NCBI RefSeq assembly: GCF_017813365.1
Contig: NZ_JAGIZA010000014.1
Location: 62,001-126,000 of the forward strand
Source: Roseomonas indoligenes
GTDB lineage: Bacteria > Pseudomonadota > Alphaproteobacteria > Acetobacterales > Acetobacteraceae
Direction: 5' to 3'
DNA: 64,000 nt
The translations under genes and the position numbers were made by a program. Below, in pieces: positions 18,465-27,265 of this stretch (positions within the stretch are counted from its first letter, which is position 1; each line of letters starts with the position of its first letter). The notes beneath the pieces are model-generated. The model worked only from the letters and a program-made list of their open reading frames with translations. It made no database searches and was not told the origin of the DNA.

Positions 18465-19226
18465 TCAAGAGGCCTTGGCGTAGGTGAAGCCGGCCCGCTG
18501 CACCTCGGCCAGATAGGCAACGACGCTTGGCACGAGCACGGTGCCGGAGACGAGATTGTTCGTGAGTTCGGCCGCGATGGCATCGGCCGCTCCTGCCTCC
18601 GCTCCCCGCGCGGCGCGGATACCCCGGGCGATAGCATGGATCGAGTCATGACAGGCCACGAACACGGCGCCGCGCCGTTGCAGCGAGACGATGTTGTTGT
18701 TTCCCGGTCCGTAGAAGCCGTCCAGACTCTGGAGATCGTCCTCCGGCGAAGCGCCGGGCCGCTCAACGATCATCTCGTTGCGCGAGAGGCTGCCACGGGT
18801 GTTCGCGGCCAGCCCGTACTTGTCCCACATCACCTGGCTGAACAGCGCCAGGTGCGCGGTGCCGTGCACGGCGGCCACCGCCAGGAAGTCGGGATGGCTG
18901 TGCGCGAAGACTTGGCCGTTGAGGGCTTCGCGCATGAGGTTCGGCCAGGCTGCGGCAATGTCGCTGCACTCCCACACCTGCTTCGGCCCGCCGGGATAGT
19001 CCAGCAGAATCGCCGAGGCCTCGTGGTCCCAGAGGTCCGGCCGGTCCACCACGAGGGGAACGGCCGCGAAGCCGCGCCGACGCGGTGCGGCGGCGAGACG
19101 GCGCGAGAGCGCGGCGAGCGCGGCGAGCGCCGGGCCGCCCGACCCGGCCCTGGCGGCCGGGGCTCCCGCCGACAGGGCCGCCGCACCGCCAATCCCGAGC
19201 AGGGCCAGGCGTCGTGACAGGTTCAT
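18465..19226 (-). CDS. exported DsrE-like protein
   Basis: This 253-residue protein has an N-terminal export signal with a twin arginine (NLSRRLALLGIGGAAAL). The end of the protein (AVFVACHDSIHAIARGI, then SGTVLVPSVVAYLAEVQRAGFTYAK) looks like the DsrE/DsrF-type sulfur-relay fold, where a cysteine in an xxCH/xxCN loop precedes a VPSGV-like strand. Cys near residue 185 could be the active cysteine. It begins ten bases after the beta-lactamase-fold/DUF302 gene, so the two exported proteins are probably made together. The family assignment is by pattern only. Confidence 0.55.
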   Translation of the reverse strand: MNLSRRLALLGIGGAAALSAGAPAARAGSGGPALAALAALSRRLAAAPRRRGFAAVPLVVDRPDLWDHEASAILLDYPGGPKQVWECSDIAAAWPNLMREALNGQVFAHSHPDFLAVAAVHGTAHLALFSQVMWDKYGLAANTRGSLSRNEMIVERPGASPEDDLQSLDGFYGPGNNNIVSLQRRGAVFVACHDSIHAIARGIRAARGAEAGAADAIAAELTNNLVSGTVLVPSVVAYLAEVQRAGFTYAKAS

Positions 19227-19236
19227 CGCTGCCCCC

Positions 19237-20856
19237 TCAGTAGGAGTAGACGTTGGCGGCGTGGTCGACGACCGCCTCCATCGCCTTGCCCATCGCGGCC
19301 ACGGTGGCGGGATCGTTGATCCCGTAGCGGCCGGCCAGGGCCTCCAGCTCCGGGTAGCCGATCCAGGTGCGCCCCATTGCGTCCTCCCACACCAGCACGC
19401 GCAGCGGGAGGTCCAGGCCCACTGTCTGGTCGTCCTGCATCAGCCGCGTGCCGATCCGGGGATTGCCGAAGGTGATAACGGTGGTCGGCCGCAGCGTCTC
19501 GCCCACGCCGCGCGCATTGGCGGCGTGGTCGACTGTGGCAAAGACCGGGACGTTGCCGGCGGCGAGCCCGGCCTGGATCCGCGCGACCGTCTCGGCCGCA
19601 CCGAACTTGCTCTCCTGCGCGACGAGGCCCCGGTTGGCGACCGCCGGGCCGAGGTCGTCCTTGTAGGCGGCCGCGATCTGGCGCGCGAGCACCGTCAGGT
19701 CCACGCCCTCCTTGTTCGTCAGCAGGGTCACGCAGACCAGCTCGGCCGATTCCGTGAAGCGGCTGAGGTAGGAGCTGAAGCCCGGGGAATTGCCCTTCAC
19801 CTCCATAAAGCCGGGGTGGTGCGTGAACTCCCAGCCCGCCATGGCCGGCACCACCGTGCCGTTGGCCAGCTGCGTGGGCTTGTAGATCACGTCGCGGTTC
19901 GCCGCCTCCCGGATCAAGGTGGAGCCGGCCAGGCCGATGTCCCACTTGCTGATGTCCTCGGCCGACGACCAGAGATCGCCGAAGCCGAACAGGTTGGCGG
20001 AGCTCTCCGGCGTCACAGCGACCATGCGCCCGTTCACGAGCTGGTAGCCGGTAGCCGGTTCCACCGGGTTGATGAAGCGCACATCCGACTTGAAGCGGGA
20101 GTGCTGGTTGTCGTGCGCGGGCGTCGGCACCGGCCGGTCCACTGCCGCACGCTCCGCAAAGTCGGCGGCGTACATCGTCGCCGTCAGACCCTCCACCTCG
20201 ATCTGGTTCTTGCGGACGAACTCGTGATAGCTCATGCCGCTGGCATGCTCGACGGCCATGGCGAGAAGCGTGGAGTTCGTCGCGCTCAGCCGCGCCTCGG
20301 TGCCGTGCTCGAACAGCATCGGCTTCGCGGCGACGAGCCCGATGAGGTCGCGCGGCGCGTAGCGGCGGCCGGCCTCCATCGCCTCGCGGTAGTCGGGAAT
20401 GCCGGAGGCGTTCTGCAGCAGCTCCATCACCGTCACCCCGCGCCAAGTGACCGGAAGTCCGTCCACGAACTTGCCGATCGGGTCCTCGAGCCGGAGCGCG
20501 CCGCGCTCCTTCAGCTGCATCACAGCGACGGCGGTGAAGGCCTGGGTGATCGGCCCGACGTTCCACAGCGTGCGGGTGGAGGCGAGCTCGTCGTGGTCGA
20601 GGCTGGTCCTGCCGTAGCCGGCGGAGCGCGGGATGTAAGGCGCCTGGACGATGGCCATGGTCAGCCCGGGAAGACCGTGTTTCGTGATGAAGTCGGCGAT
20701 CAGTTGGTCGATGTAGACGCCACGGTCCTGAAGCCGCGCGTCGCCGCGCACGATCGGGATGCCGGAGGTCTGCGGTGCCTGCGCGAAGGCCGATCCGATC
20801 GGCGAGAGGGCGGTGGTGGCGAGGGCCAGCGTGAGCACGGCTCGGGCGATCTTCAT
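19237..20856 (-). CDS. exported beta-lactamase-fold/DUF302 fusion, apparently catalytically dead
   Basis: This 539-residue protein has a Sec signal peptide (cleavage near AFAQ, residue 26). Residues ~45-400 follow the serine-hydrolase class C beta-lactamase fold, and ~415-525 look like a DUF302 domain. The SxxK motif position reads GPITQAF: Ser is Pro102 and Lys is Gln105. The YxN position reads LSATN: Tyr is Leu190 and Asn is Ala192. LLQNASGIPDY replaces the usual LLTHTSG. The protein is therefore probably a binding or structural pseudo-enzyme. It is expressed with the DsrE-like gene ten bases downstream; DUF302 and DsrE both recur in redox and sulfur contexts. Confidence 0.8.
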   Translation of the reverse strand: MKIARAVLTLALATTALSPIGSAFAQAPQTSGIPIVRGDARLQDRGVYIDQLIADFITKHGLPGLTMAIVQAPYIPRSAGYGRTSLDHDELASTRTLWNVGPITQAFTAVAVMQLKERGALRLEDPIGKFVDGLPVTWRGVTVMELLQNASGIPDYREAMEAGRRYAPRDLIGLVAAKPMLFEHGTEARLSATNSTLLAMAVEHASGMSYHEFVRKNQIEVEGLTATMYAADFAERAAVDRPVPTPAHDNQHSRFKSDVRFINPVEPATGYQLVNGRMVAVTPESSANLFGFGDLWSSAEDISKWDIGLAGSTLIREAANRDVIYKPTQLANGTVVPAMAGWEFTHHPGFMEVKGNSPGFSSYLSRFTESAELVCVTLLTNKEGVDLTVLARQIAAAYKDDLGPAVANRGLVAQESKFGAAETVARIQAGLAAGNVPVFATVDHAANARGVGETLRPTTVITFGNPRIGTRLMQDDQTVGLDLPLRVLVWEDAMGRTWIGYPELEALAGRYGINDPATVAAMGKAMEAVVDHAANVYSY

Positions 20857-21069
20857 GGCGGTTTCTCTCTTCGGGGGGAACGAGACGCGTTCGGGTGGGC
20901 GCCGCGTGCCCCCAAGCTGGCGATCCAGCGCCGCGATCGCTTGAACCGCAGTCCGTCAACGCTCGCGCGCGTCGGTTGGGTCACGTTCCGACAAGTCGGC
21001 CTGCACAGGGCGGATTTCTGTCCGTCGCGAGAGCCTTCCGCGAGCGCGGCAGGGCAGGAGGATCGCGGA
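20857..21069. promoter_or_regulatory. divergent promoter region with short operator-like repeat
   Basis: This 213-base gap separates the beta-lactamase-fold gene from the divergent tautomerase gene. A short inverted repeat CCGAC-AA-GTCGG sits at 20988-20999, about 70 bases before the tautomerase start. It is a possible regulator site, but too short for a firm call. Confidence 0.25.
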
Positions 21070-21468
21070 ATGCCGTTCATCAACATCCGGTGCGCCGGGA
21101 CAGCCCTGACGGGCACGCAGACCGCGCGGTTGCAGGAGGAGGCCAGGCGGATCCTGGCGGAGACCATGCGCAAGCGAGCGGACTGGATCATCGTCCTTGT
21201 CGAGGAAACCTCGCGGCGGGGCTGGAGCATCGTGGGGCAGCCGGGCGGCATCGCGGCCCATGTACGGACGACGGTCAACGCGGGCGGCAGCACGGCGGAG
21301 GAGAAGGCACGCTACGTCGCCGCGACCTACGCGATGCTGGGCGAGGTGCTGGGCCGCGATCTCGGCGAGATGGCCTATGTCGAGATCCTGGAGCTGGACG
21401 GCGATGCCTGGGGCTTCGGTGGCCTGACCAACGCCGACCGCGCGGCGATGCAGCGTGTGTCGCATTGA
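21070..21468 (+). CDS. tautomerase family protein
   Basis: This 132-residue protein begins MPFINIRCAG. The proline after the initiator Met is the catalytic amino-terminal proline of the 4-oxalocrotonate tautomerase/MIF superfamily. Its length fits a two-motif trimeric tautomerase. ATG 21070 is preceded by AGGAGG. The reading frame stays open far upstream, but that part has no family similarity. It is transcribed divergently from the beta-lactamase-fold operon. Substrate unknown. Confidence 0.8.
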   Translation: MPFINIRCAGTALTGTQTARLQEEARRILAETMRKRADWIIVLVEETSRRGWSIVGQPGGIAAHVRTTVNAGGSTAEEKARYVAATYAMLGEVLGRDLGEMAYVEILELDGDAWGFGGLTNADRAAMQRVSH

Positions 21469-21550
21469 GCCCACCGCCGCGACCCATGGCGCCAAGCCGG
21501 GGAGGCGTCCGGCGTCCATCCTTCCGGCACGCAACCCCGGGAGATTTGGC

Positions 21551-22270
21551 ATGGACCCACTGGCGCAGCGCGTGATCGACGCGCATGGCGGGCTGGAGCG
21601 CTGGAAGGCGTTCAGCACCGTATCGGCCGACCTCGTGCAGGGCGGCGCCCTCTGGGCGATCAAGGGCCACTCGCGCACGCTGGAGCGCACCCGCGTCACC
21701 GCCGGGCTGCGGGAGGAGTGGGCGGGCCACGCGCCCTTCGGAGGGAACGGGCGCCGGAGCCGGTTCGAGCCGGGCCGGGTCGCGCTGGAGGCGGCGGACG
21801 GCACCGTGCTGGAGGAGCTGCGGGAGCCTCGGCGCAGCTTTGCCGGGCATGATCTGATGACGCCCTGGACGGAGCTGCAACTGGCCTATTTCGCGGGATG
21901 CGCGATGTGGACCTACCTCAACACCCCTTTTCTCCTGGCCTGGCCGGGGGTGGAGAGCGAGGAGGTGGAGCCTTGGGAGGAGGACGGCGCGGCATGGCGG
22001 CGGCTGCGTCTTCGCTTCCCGCCCGGCATCGCGACGCACAGCATGATCCAGACTCTCTACGTCGACAACGAGGGCCTTCTTCGCCGGCACGACTACGACG
22101 TAGAGATCGCCGGGGGAACGCCGGGCGCCCATTACATCAGCGCCTACACGCAGGTGTCGGGCATCACCTTCCCGACAAGGCGCCGCATCTTTCCGCGCGG
22201 GGAGGACGGGCGGGCAGCGCCGGAGCCGCTGGTCGTCTCCATCGACCTGTCGGGGATCGAGCTGCGCTGA
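21551..22270 (+). CDS. conserved hypothetical protein
   Basis: This is a 239-residue soluble protein of a type I do not recognise by name. It begins MDPLAQRVIDAHGGLERWKAF and contains tryptophan-rich strands (TPWTELQLAYFAGCAMWTYLNTPFLLAWPGV) and a late segment TLYVDNEGLLRRHDYDVEIAGG. This pattern of alternating strands is reminiscent of lipoprotein-sorting-like beta proteins, but there is no signal peptide. The start is chosen at the Met just before the conserved-looking region. It sits between the tautomerase and isochorismatase-like genes. Confidence 0.65.
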   Translation: MDPLAQRVIDAHGGLERWKAFSTVSADLVQGGALWAIKGHSRTLERTRVTAGLREEWAGHAPFGGNGRRSRFEPGRVALEAADGTVLEELREPRRSFAGHDLMTPWTELQLAYFAGCAMWTYLNTPFLLAWPGVESEEVEPWEEDGAAWRRLRLRFPPGIATHSMIQTLYVDNEGLLRRHDYDVEIAGGTPGAHYISAYTQVSGITFPTRRRIFPRGEDGRAAPEPLVVSIDLSGIELR

Positions 22271-22281
22271 GGCCGGAAAGG

Positions 22282-22328
22282 GGCGGGCGGCACAATCTCG
22301 GACAACGGTCCAAGAGGCGCCGCCCGCC
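22282..22328 (+). terminator. long GC-rich hairpin after hypothetical gene
   Basis: GGCGGGCGGC at 22282-22291 pairs perfectly with GCCGCCCGCC at 22319-22328 across a 27-base loop. It lies 12 bases after a stop codon. There is no T-run, so it may be a Rho-assisted terminator or an mRNA-stabilising hairpin. Confidence 0.4.
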
Positions 22329-22373
22329 GCGGGAGCAGGGTTGAAACGCCCACCCCGCATCGGAGATCCCGCC

Positions 22374-23102
22374 ATGCAGCCGCGCAACCCCGCCTATGCC
22401 GACCCGCCGAACCCCGCCCTGCCGGTTGTCGGCATGGATCTGGACCTCAGCCGCACCGCGCTGCTGGTCACGGACCCGCAGATCGACTTCCTGAGCCCGC
22501 AGGGTGCAGCCTGGGGCGTCTTCGGCGAGAGCATCACCGAGCACCGCACGGTGGAGAACCTCGGCCGGCTCTTCGAGGCTTCCAAGCGCGCCGGTATCCC
22601 CGTGGTGATCTCGCCCCATTACTACTACCCCTTCGACCACCGCTGGAGCTTCGCCGCCACCGGCGAGACGCTGATGCACAAGCTGCGAATGTTCGACCGC
22701 CGCGATCCCCTCTCGCTGGAAGGCTTCGACGGCTCGGGCGCGGACTGGATGCCGGAGTTCAAGTCCCTCATCCAGGACGGCCAGACGATCGTCTGCTCCC
22801 CGCACAAGATCGCCGGGCCGCAGACGAACGACGTGGTCTTCCAGCTTCGCAAGAAGCGGATCGACCAGGTGATCCTCGCCGGCATGGCCGCGAACTACTG
22901 TGTGGAGTCGCACCTGCGCGACCTGGTCGAGAAGGGCTTCGAGGTCGCGGTGGTGCGCGACGCCACGGCCGCCAGCAGGATCCCGGAAGGCGACGGCTAC
23001 CTTGCGGCGCTGACCAATTTCCGCTGGCTCGCCAGCGCGGTCTGGTACACGGACGAGGCGGTGGACCGGCTGGCGCAGGGCCGCGCCAGGGCCGCCGCGT
23101 GA
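22374..23102 (+). CDS. isochorismatase-like cysteine hydrolase
   Basis: This 242-residue cytosolic hydrolase shows the Asp-Lys-Cys triad: Asp34 in VTDPQIDFL, Lys145 in SPHKIAGP and Cys176 in MAANYCVESHL, with the expected cis-peptide region before the Cys. Members cleave amides or vinyl ethers such as nicotinamide, N-carbamoyl compounds or isochorismate; the substrate is not resolved here. Start 22374 follows GGAG. It precedes the TehA-like gene by eight bases, so they are likely one operon. Confidence 0.88.
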   Translation: MQPRNPAYADPPNPALPVVGMDLDLSRTALLVTDPQIDFLSPQGAAWGVFGESITEHRTVENLGRLFEASKRAGIPVVISPHYYYPFDHRWSFAATGETLMHKLRMFDRRDPLSLEGFDGSGADWMPEFKSLIQDGQTIVCSPHKIAGPQTNDVVFQLRKKRIDQVILAGMAANYCVESHLRDLVEKGFEVAVVRDATAASRIPEGDGYLAALTNFRWLASAVWYTDEAVDRLAQGRARAAA

Positions 23103-23109
23103 CGCCGCC

Positions 23110-24114
23110 ATGAGATCCCTTCCCCTCGTCCCCGCCTCCTTCTTCGGCATCGTCCTCGGCCTTGTCGGGCTCGGGGGTGGATGGCGCCTAGCTCACCGGG
23201 TCTGGGGCCTACCCGCTGCCGTCGGGGAGGTGCTGCTGGCCCTCGGCACCCTCGTCTGGGCCGTTCTCGTCCTGCTCTACGCCGCGAAATGGATGCTCGC
23301 CCGCGACGCCGCGCTGGCGGAGATCGCCCACCCCGTGCAGTGCTGCTTTGCCGGGCTCTCGGGTGTGGCGACGATGCTCGTCGCCGCCGCCCTGCTCCCG
23401 CTCTCCCATGCGGCCGCCGTGGTTCTCTACGCGGCCGGCGCCGCCGTCACCCTCGCCTTCGCCCTCTGGCGCTCCGGCCAACTCTGGCACGGGGAGCGGG
23501 AGGCGGGCGCGACCACGGCGATCCTTTACCTGCCGGCGGTGGCGGGCTCCTTCGTCACCGGCACGTGCGCGGCGGCGCTGGGCTACGCGGACTGGGGGCA
23601 GCTCGCCTTCGGGGCCGGGCTCTTCTCCTGGCTGGCGATCGAATCCGTGCTGCTGCACCGGCTGTACCACGGCCCCGCCATGCCGGCGCCGCTGCGGCCG
23701 ACACTCGGCATCCAGCTCGCGCCGCCAGTCGTCGGGGCAGTGTGCTACCTCTCAGTTACCTCCAGGCCGCCGGACGTGCTGGCGCACGCGCTGCTCGGCT
23801 ACGGCCTGCTCCAGGCGCTGCTGCTGCTGCGGCTGCTGCCCTGGATCCGGGAACAGCCCTTCACCCCCGCCTACTGGGCCTTCAGCTTCGGCGTCACGGC
23901 CCTGGCCAATGCCGCGCTCATCATGGTCGGGCGCGGCGACGGCAGCGCGGTCGCCACGCTGGCGCCGCTGCTCTTCCTCGGCTCCAACGTCGCCATTGGG
24001 CTGCTGGCGGCCGGCACGCTGGCCCTGCTGTTCCGGGGCGGCTTGAAGCTGGAGCGGAGACCGCTGGCGACACCGTTCCCGGCGGATGGCGGCACGCCCC
24101 CGGCCCGGCCGTAG
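23110..24114 (+). CDS. tehA: TehA-like TDT/SLAC1 family transporter
   Basis: This 334-residue inner-membrane protein has about ten hydrophobic helices and strong resemblance to TehA throughout: [20 protein letters not shown] at the start, [46 protein letters not shown] and [15 protein letters not shown]. TehA-type proteins are trimeric anion channels linked to tellurite or C4-dicarboxylate passage. No tehB methyltransferase is adjacent. It follows the isochorismatase-like gene by eight bases. Confidence 0.88.
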   Translation: MRSLPLVPASFFGIVLGLVGLGGGWRLAHRVWGLPAAVGEVLLALGTLVWAVLVLLYAAKWMLARDAALAEIAHPVQCCFAGLSGVATMLVAAALLPLSHAAAVVLYAAGAAVTLAFALWRSGQLWHGEREAGATTAILYLPAVAGSFVTGTCAAALGYADWGQLAFGAGLFSWLAIESVLLHRLYHGPAMPAPLRPTLGIQLAPPVVGAVCYLSVTSRPPDVLAHALLGYGLLQALLLLRLLPWIREQPFTPAYWAFSFGVTALANAALIMVGRGDGSAVATLAPLLFLGSNVAIGLLAAGTLALLFRGGLKLERRPLATPFPADGGTPPARP

Positions 24115-24196
24115 CGGCCGATCCGTCCAAGACGGGCGCGCCCGGACAAGGCATGACACGCCGGGCCGCAGGACGGCACCGCGCAGGAGAAGCGAC

Positions 24197-25174
24197 ATGA
24201 ACGAGAAGGACGAGAGGCCCGCCGGGATCACCCGGCGTGACGCGATCCTGGCCGGGGCCGCCATGGCCGCTGTTCCCGGCGCGGCGCTGGCACAGACAGG
24301 GCGCCACCAAGCCAATCCCACCCCCCACAGCGAAGGACGCAGGACGATGAGCTTCGTCACCACCCAGGACGGCACCCAGATCTTCTACAAGGACTGGGGC
24401 TCGGGCCAGCCGATCGTCTTCCACCATGGCTGGCCGCTGAGCGCTGACGACTGGGACGCGCAGATGCTGTTCTTTCTGTCCCAGGGCTATCGTGTGATCG
24501 CGCATGACCGCCGCGGCCACGGTCGGTCCAGCCAGTCCCCCAAGGGGCATGAGATGGACACCTACGCCGCCGACGTCGCGGCGCTGGCGGCGCATCTCAA
24601 CCTCAGGGGCGCCATCCATGTCGGCCACTCCACCGGGGGCGGCGAGGTGGCGCGCTACGTGGCCCGCCACGGCGGCAACGGCCGCGTGGCCAAGGCCGTG
24701 CTGATCGGTGCCGTGCCGCCTGTCATGGTGAAGAGCGCCTCCAACCCCGGCGGCCTGCCGATCGAGGTGTTCGACGGCATTCGCCGCGCGCTGGCCGCCA
24801 ACCGCGCCCAGTTCTTCCGCGACCTTCCGTCCGGCCCCTTCTACGGCTTCAACCGCGCGGGCACCGAGACGATCCCCGGCGTGGTGGACAACTGGTGGCG
24901 GCAGGGCATGACCGGCAGCGCCCAGGCCCATTACGAGTGCATCAAGGCCTTTTCCGAGACCGACTTCACGGAGGACCTGAAGGCGATCGAGGTGCCGGTG
25001 CTGCTGATGCACGGTGAGGACGACCAGATCGTGCCGATCGACGATTCCGCCCGGATCGGGATCAAGCTGCTGCGGCACGGCACCCTCAAGACCTACCCCG
25101 GCTACCCTCACGGCATGGCAACCACCCATGCCGACGTGATCAATCCGGACCTGCTCGCCTTCATCAAGGGCTGA
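24197..25174 (+). CDS. Tat-exported non-haem chloroperoxidase-like alpha/beta hydrolase
   Basis: This 325-residue protein has a Tat leader ([23 protein letters not shown], residues 11-33). The core matches cofactor-free haloperoxidases: GHSTGGGE with Ser145, HGEDDQIVP with the acid and YPHGM with the His. ATG 24197 follows AGGAG. Residue 51 is a second Met (24347), which begins the [10 protein letters not shown] sequence typical of cytosolic relatives and has AAGGA about ten bases upstream. A leaderless form from that codon is therefore possible. The real reaction may be ester hydrolysis rather than halogenation. Confidence 0.88.
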   Translation: MNEKDERPAGITRRDAILAGAAMAAVPGAALAQTGRHQANPTPHSEGRRTMSFVTTQDGTQIFYKDWGSGQPIVFHHGWPLSADDWDAQMLFFLSQGYRVIAHDRRGHGRSSQSPKGHEMDTYAADVAALAAHLNLRGAIHVGHSTGGGEVARYVARHGGNGRVAKAVLIGAVPPVMVKSASNPGGLPIEVFDGIRRALAANRAQFFRDLPSGPFYGFNRAGTETIPGVVDNWWRQGMTGSAQAHYECIKAFSETDFTEDLKAIEVPVLLMHGEDDQIVPIDDSARIGIKLLRHGTLKTYPGYPHGMATTHADVINPDLLAFIKG

Positions 25175-25179
25175 GAACG

Positions 25180-25211
25180 AGGGCGGCCTTCCCGCAGGGG
25201 GAGGCCGCCCT
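25180..25211 (+). terminator. hairpin terminator after chloroperoxidase-like gene
   Basis: AGGGCGGCCT at 25180-25189 and AGGCCGCCCT at 25202-25211 form a perfect 10-base stem with a 12-base loop, six bases beyond the stop codon. A short TTC follows instead of a long T-run. The position suits transcription termination. Confidence 0.6.
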
Positions 25212-25282
25212 TCGCCGCCCGCTTGCCCTTGGGCGGCCGGGGGCATAGTTCCCCTCCCGTCCAGAGGCGGATCCCGCGGGCC

Positions 25283-26164
25283 ATGCGCTATCCCGATCTC
25301 GAGCTCGACCTGCTCCGCGCCTTCGTCGCGGTCGCGGAGACCGGCAGCTTCACCGCGGCGGCGGAGGTGGTGGCGCGGTCGCAATCCGCCGTCAGCCAGA
25401 AGGTGCTGCGGCTGGAGGAGATCATCGGCCGCCGTGTCTTCGAGCGCACGAGCCGGTCCCTCAGCCTGACGCGGGACGGCGAGGCCCTGCTCGTGGCCGC
25501 CCGCCGCATGCTGGAGTTCAACGACGCGCTGATGCGGCAGATGCGGGAGCCGCCGCGTGTGGGCACGCTGCGGCTCGGCATCTCCGAGGATTTCGTGCCG
25601 GGCGAGTTGCCGAAGCTCCTCGCCCGCTTCGCCCGGATGCATCCCGGCGTGCGGGTGGAGTTGATGACCGGGCTGAGCTGCGAGCTGTTGGAGGCCTACG
25701 ACGCCGGCCGGCTGGACGCGGTCGTCGCCAAGAAGGACGGCGCGGCCCAGCGCGGCCGCGTGATCTGGCGGGAGCCGCTGGTGTGGATGGCCGGCGCCGA
25801 GTACCGCCCGGACTTCACCCGCCCCGCGCAGCTGGTGATGCTGCGCGCCCCCTGCACCTACCGGGACACGATGATCGCGGCACTGGACACGGTGCGCCGC
25901 GAGTGGGTGGCGGTGTGCACGGCCAGCAGCCTGATGGGCGTGCAGGCCGCCGTGGCGGGCGGGCTGGGGATGACGGTGCTCGGCCGCTCCTTCGTGCAGC
26001 CGGGGATGCAGATCCTCCGGGCGCCGGAGCACTGGCCGCCCCTGCCGATGACGGAGATCACCGTGCTGGGCGAGGAGGGCGAGGTCGGGGAGCTGCTGCG
26101 CCCGCTGGTGGGCTTCCTGACGGAGAGCCTGGCGGGGGCGCCCCTGCGCGGCGCGGCGGCCTGA
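25283..26164 (+). CDS. LysR family transcriptional regulator
   Basis: This 293-residue LysR protein has an N-terminal winged helix (LDLLRAFVAVAETGSFTAAAEVVARSQSAVSQKVLRLEE), a linker helix, and a periplasmic-binding-protein-like effector domain (from GTLRLGISEDF). ATG 25283 (MRYPDLELDLLRAF) is the natural start. It points toward the EamA transporter gene, which runs convergently and ends 19 bases away, so that is not an obvious divergent target. The effector is unknown. Confidence 0.9.
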   Translation: MRYPDLELDLLRAFVAVAETGSFTAAAEVVARSQSAVSQKVLRLEEIIGRRVFERTSRSLSLTRDGEALLVAARRMLEFNDALMRQMREPPRVGTLRLGISEDFVPGELPKLLARFARMHPGVRVELMTGLSCELLEAYDAGRLDAVVAKKDGAAQRGRVIWREPLVWMAGAEYRPDFTRPAQLVMLRAPCTYRDTMIAALDTVRREWVAVCTASSLMGVQAAVAGGLGMTVLGRSFVQPGMQILRAPEHWPPLPMTEITVLGEEGEVGELLRPLVGFLTESLAGAPLRGAAA

Positions 26165-26183
26165 CCGGCCTCTTCCGTGCCGG

Positions 26184-27146
26184 TCAGTCCTTCTGCCGGA
26201 GACTGACGAGCATCCCGCCGGCGATGCAGGCCGTGCCGATGGCCAGCGCCGCGTCCACCCGCTCCCCCAGCACCGCGACGGAGAGGGCCAGCCCGGCGAG
26301 CGGCACGCCGAGCATGGCCATGGACATGGTGGTGGCGGGCAGCCTGGTGCTGGCGGCGTTCACCGCCACGAAGCAGAAGGCGGTGGCCACCGGCCCCACG
26401 AAGGCCAGGGCCTCCCAGAAGCCGGTGGAGCCGTCCCCGGTGAACGGGCCTTCCCAGATCTGCCCGGCCAGGGCCAGGCCGGTCGCCGCCAGCAGCATCT
26501 GCCAGGGCGCCACGGCGTAGGCGGAGACGGGGTGGACGCGCAGGTGCAGGATGCACGCCGCCCAGCAGCCCGCGGCCAGCAGCAGCATGGCGTTGGCGCC
26601 GAGGACGCCCGGCACGTGCCAGGGGATGGAGAGCGGGTTCACCAGCACCACGATCCCGGCCAGCCCCAGCGCGATCCCCGCCAGGCCGCGCGGCGTCGCC
26701 TTTTCCCCGAAGAGGAGGATGGCGGCGGGCGCCACCCAGACGGGCGTGGTGTAGCTGAGGATGGCGGAACGCCCGGCGGGCAGCACCGTCATCGCCTCCA
26801 TGCCGAGCGCGGTGAAGGCCGTCATCTGCAGCAGCCCAATGGAGGCGATCACCGGCAGGTCCGCGCGCCGGGGAAGGTGCAGCCGGCCCTGCGCGGCCTG
26901 CAGCAGGAAGAGGCAGGCCGCACCGGCCGCGAAGCGCAGGGCGGAGAACCAGAGCGGCGTGACATGCGCCAGCCCCACCTTCATCACCGGCCAGTTCGCC
27001 CCCCAGAGGAAGATGGCCGCGACGAGCGCCACCACGGCCCAGCGCCCCTGGCGCGCCGCGGCGGGGACGGCCGGCGCCACGACCGCCTCTCCCGCCGCGG
27101 GCGCGGGGGAGAAGCGGGTGACGGTGGGAAACGGCAGGCACGACAT
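26184..27146 (-). CDS. EamA/DMT family transporter
   Basis: This 320-residue inner-membrane protein has two five-helix EamA repeats (about residues 38-165 and 180-315). Typical stretches are IFLWGANWPVMKVGL, FAAGAACLFLL and GVPLAGLALSVAVLGERVDAALAIG. Family members export metabolites such as amino acids or threonine/homoserine analogues. The gene converges with the LysR gene. No operon partner is evident. Confidence 0.88.
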   Translation of the reverse strand: MSCLPFPTVTRFSPAPAAGEAVVAPAVPAAARQGRWAVVALVAAIFLWGANWPVMKVGLAHVTPLWFSALRFAAGAACLFLLQAAQGRLHLPRRADLPVIASIGLLQMTAFTALGMEAMTVLPAGRSAILSYTTPVWVAPAAILLFGEKATPRGLAGIALGLAGIVVLVNPLSIPWHVPGVLGANAMLLLAAGCWAACILHLRVHPVSAYAVAPWQMLLAATGLALAGQIWEGPFTGDGSTGFWEALAFVGPVATAFCFVAVNAASTRLPATTMSMAMLGVPLAGLALSVAVLGERVDAALAIGTACIAGGMLVSLRQKD

Positions 27147-27265
27147 GGGTCTGGTCCCGATCCCGGGGTTTGTCGTCGGGTCCCAGCCACGGGCGGTGAG
27201 CCGGGGAAACGCTTAGATTGGATTGCTGCCGGCGGCGGGCCTGATGGACCGGGCGGCCACGCTAG

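Noticed and set aside
19261-21069. Long plus-strand frame running into the tautomerase gene
   Set aside because: Only the part from ATG 21070 shows a real family. The rest is the reverse-strand shadow of the beta-lactamase-fold gene.
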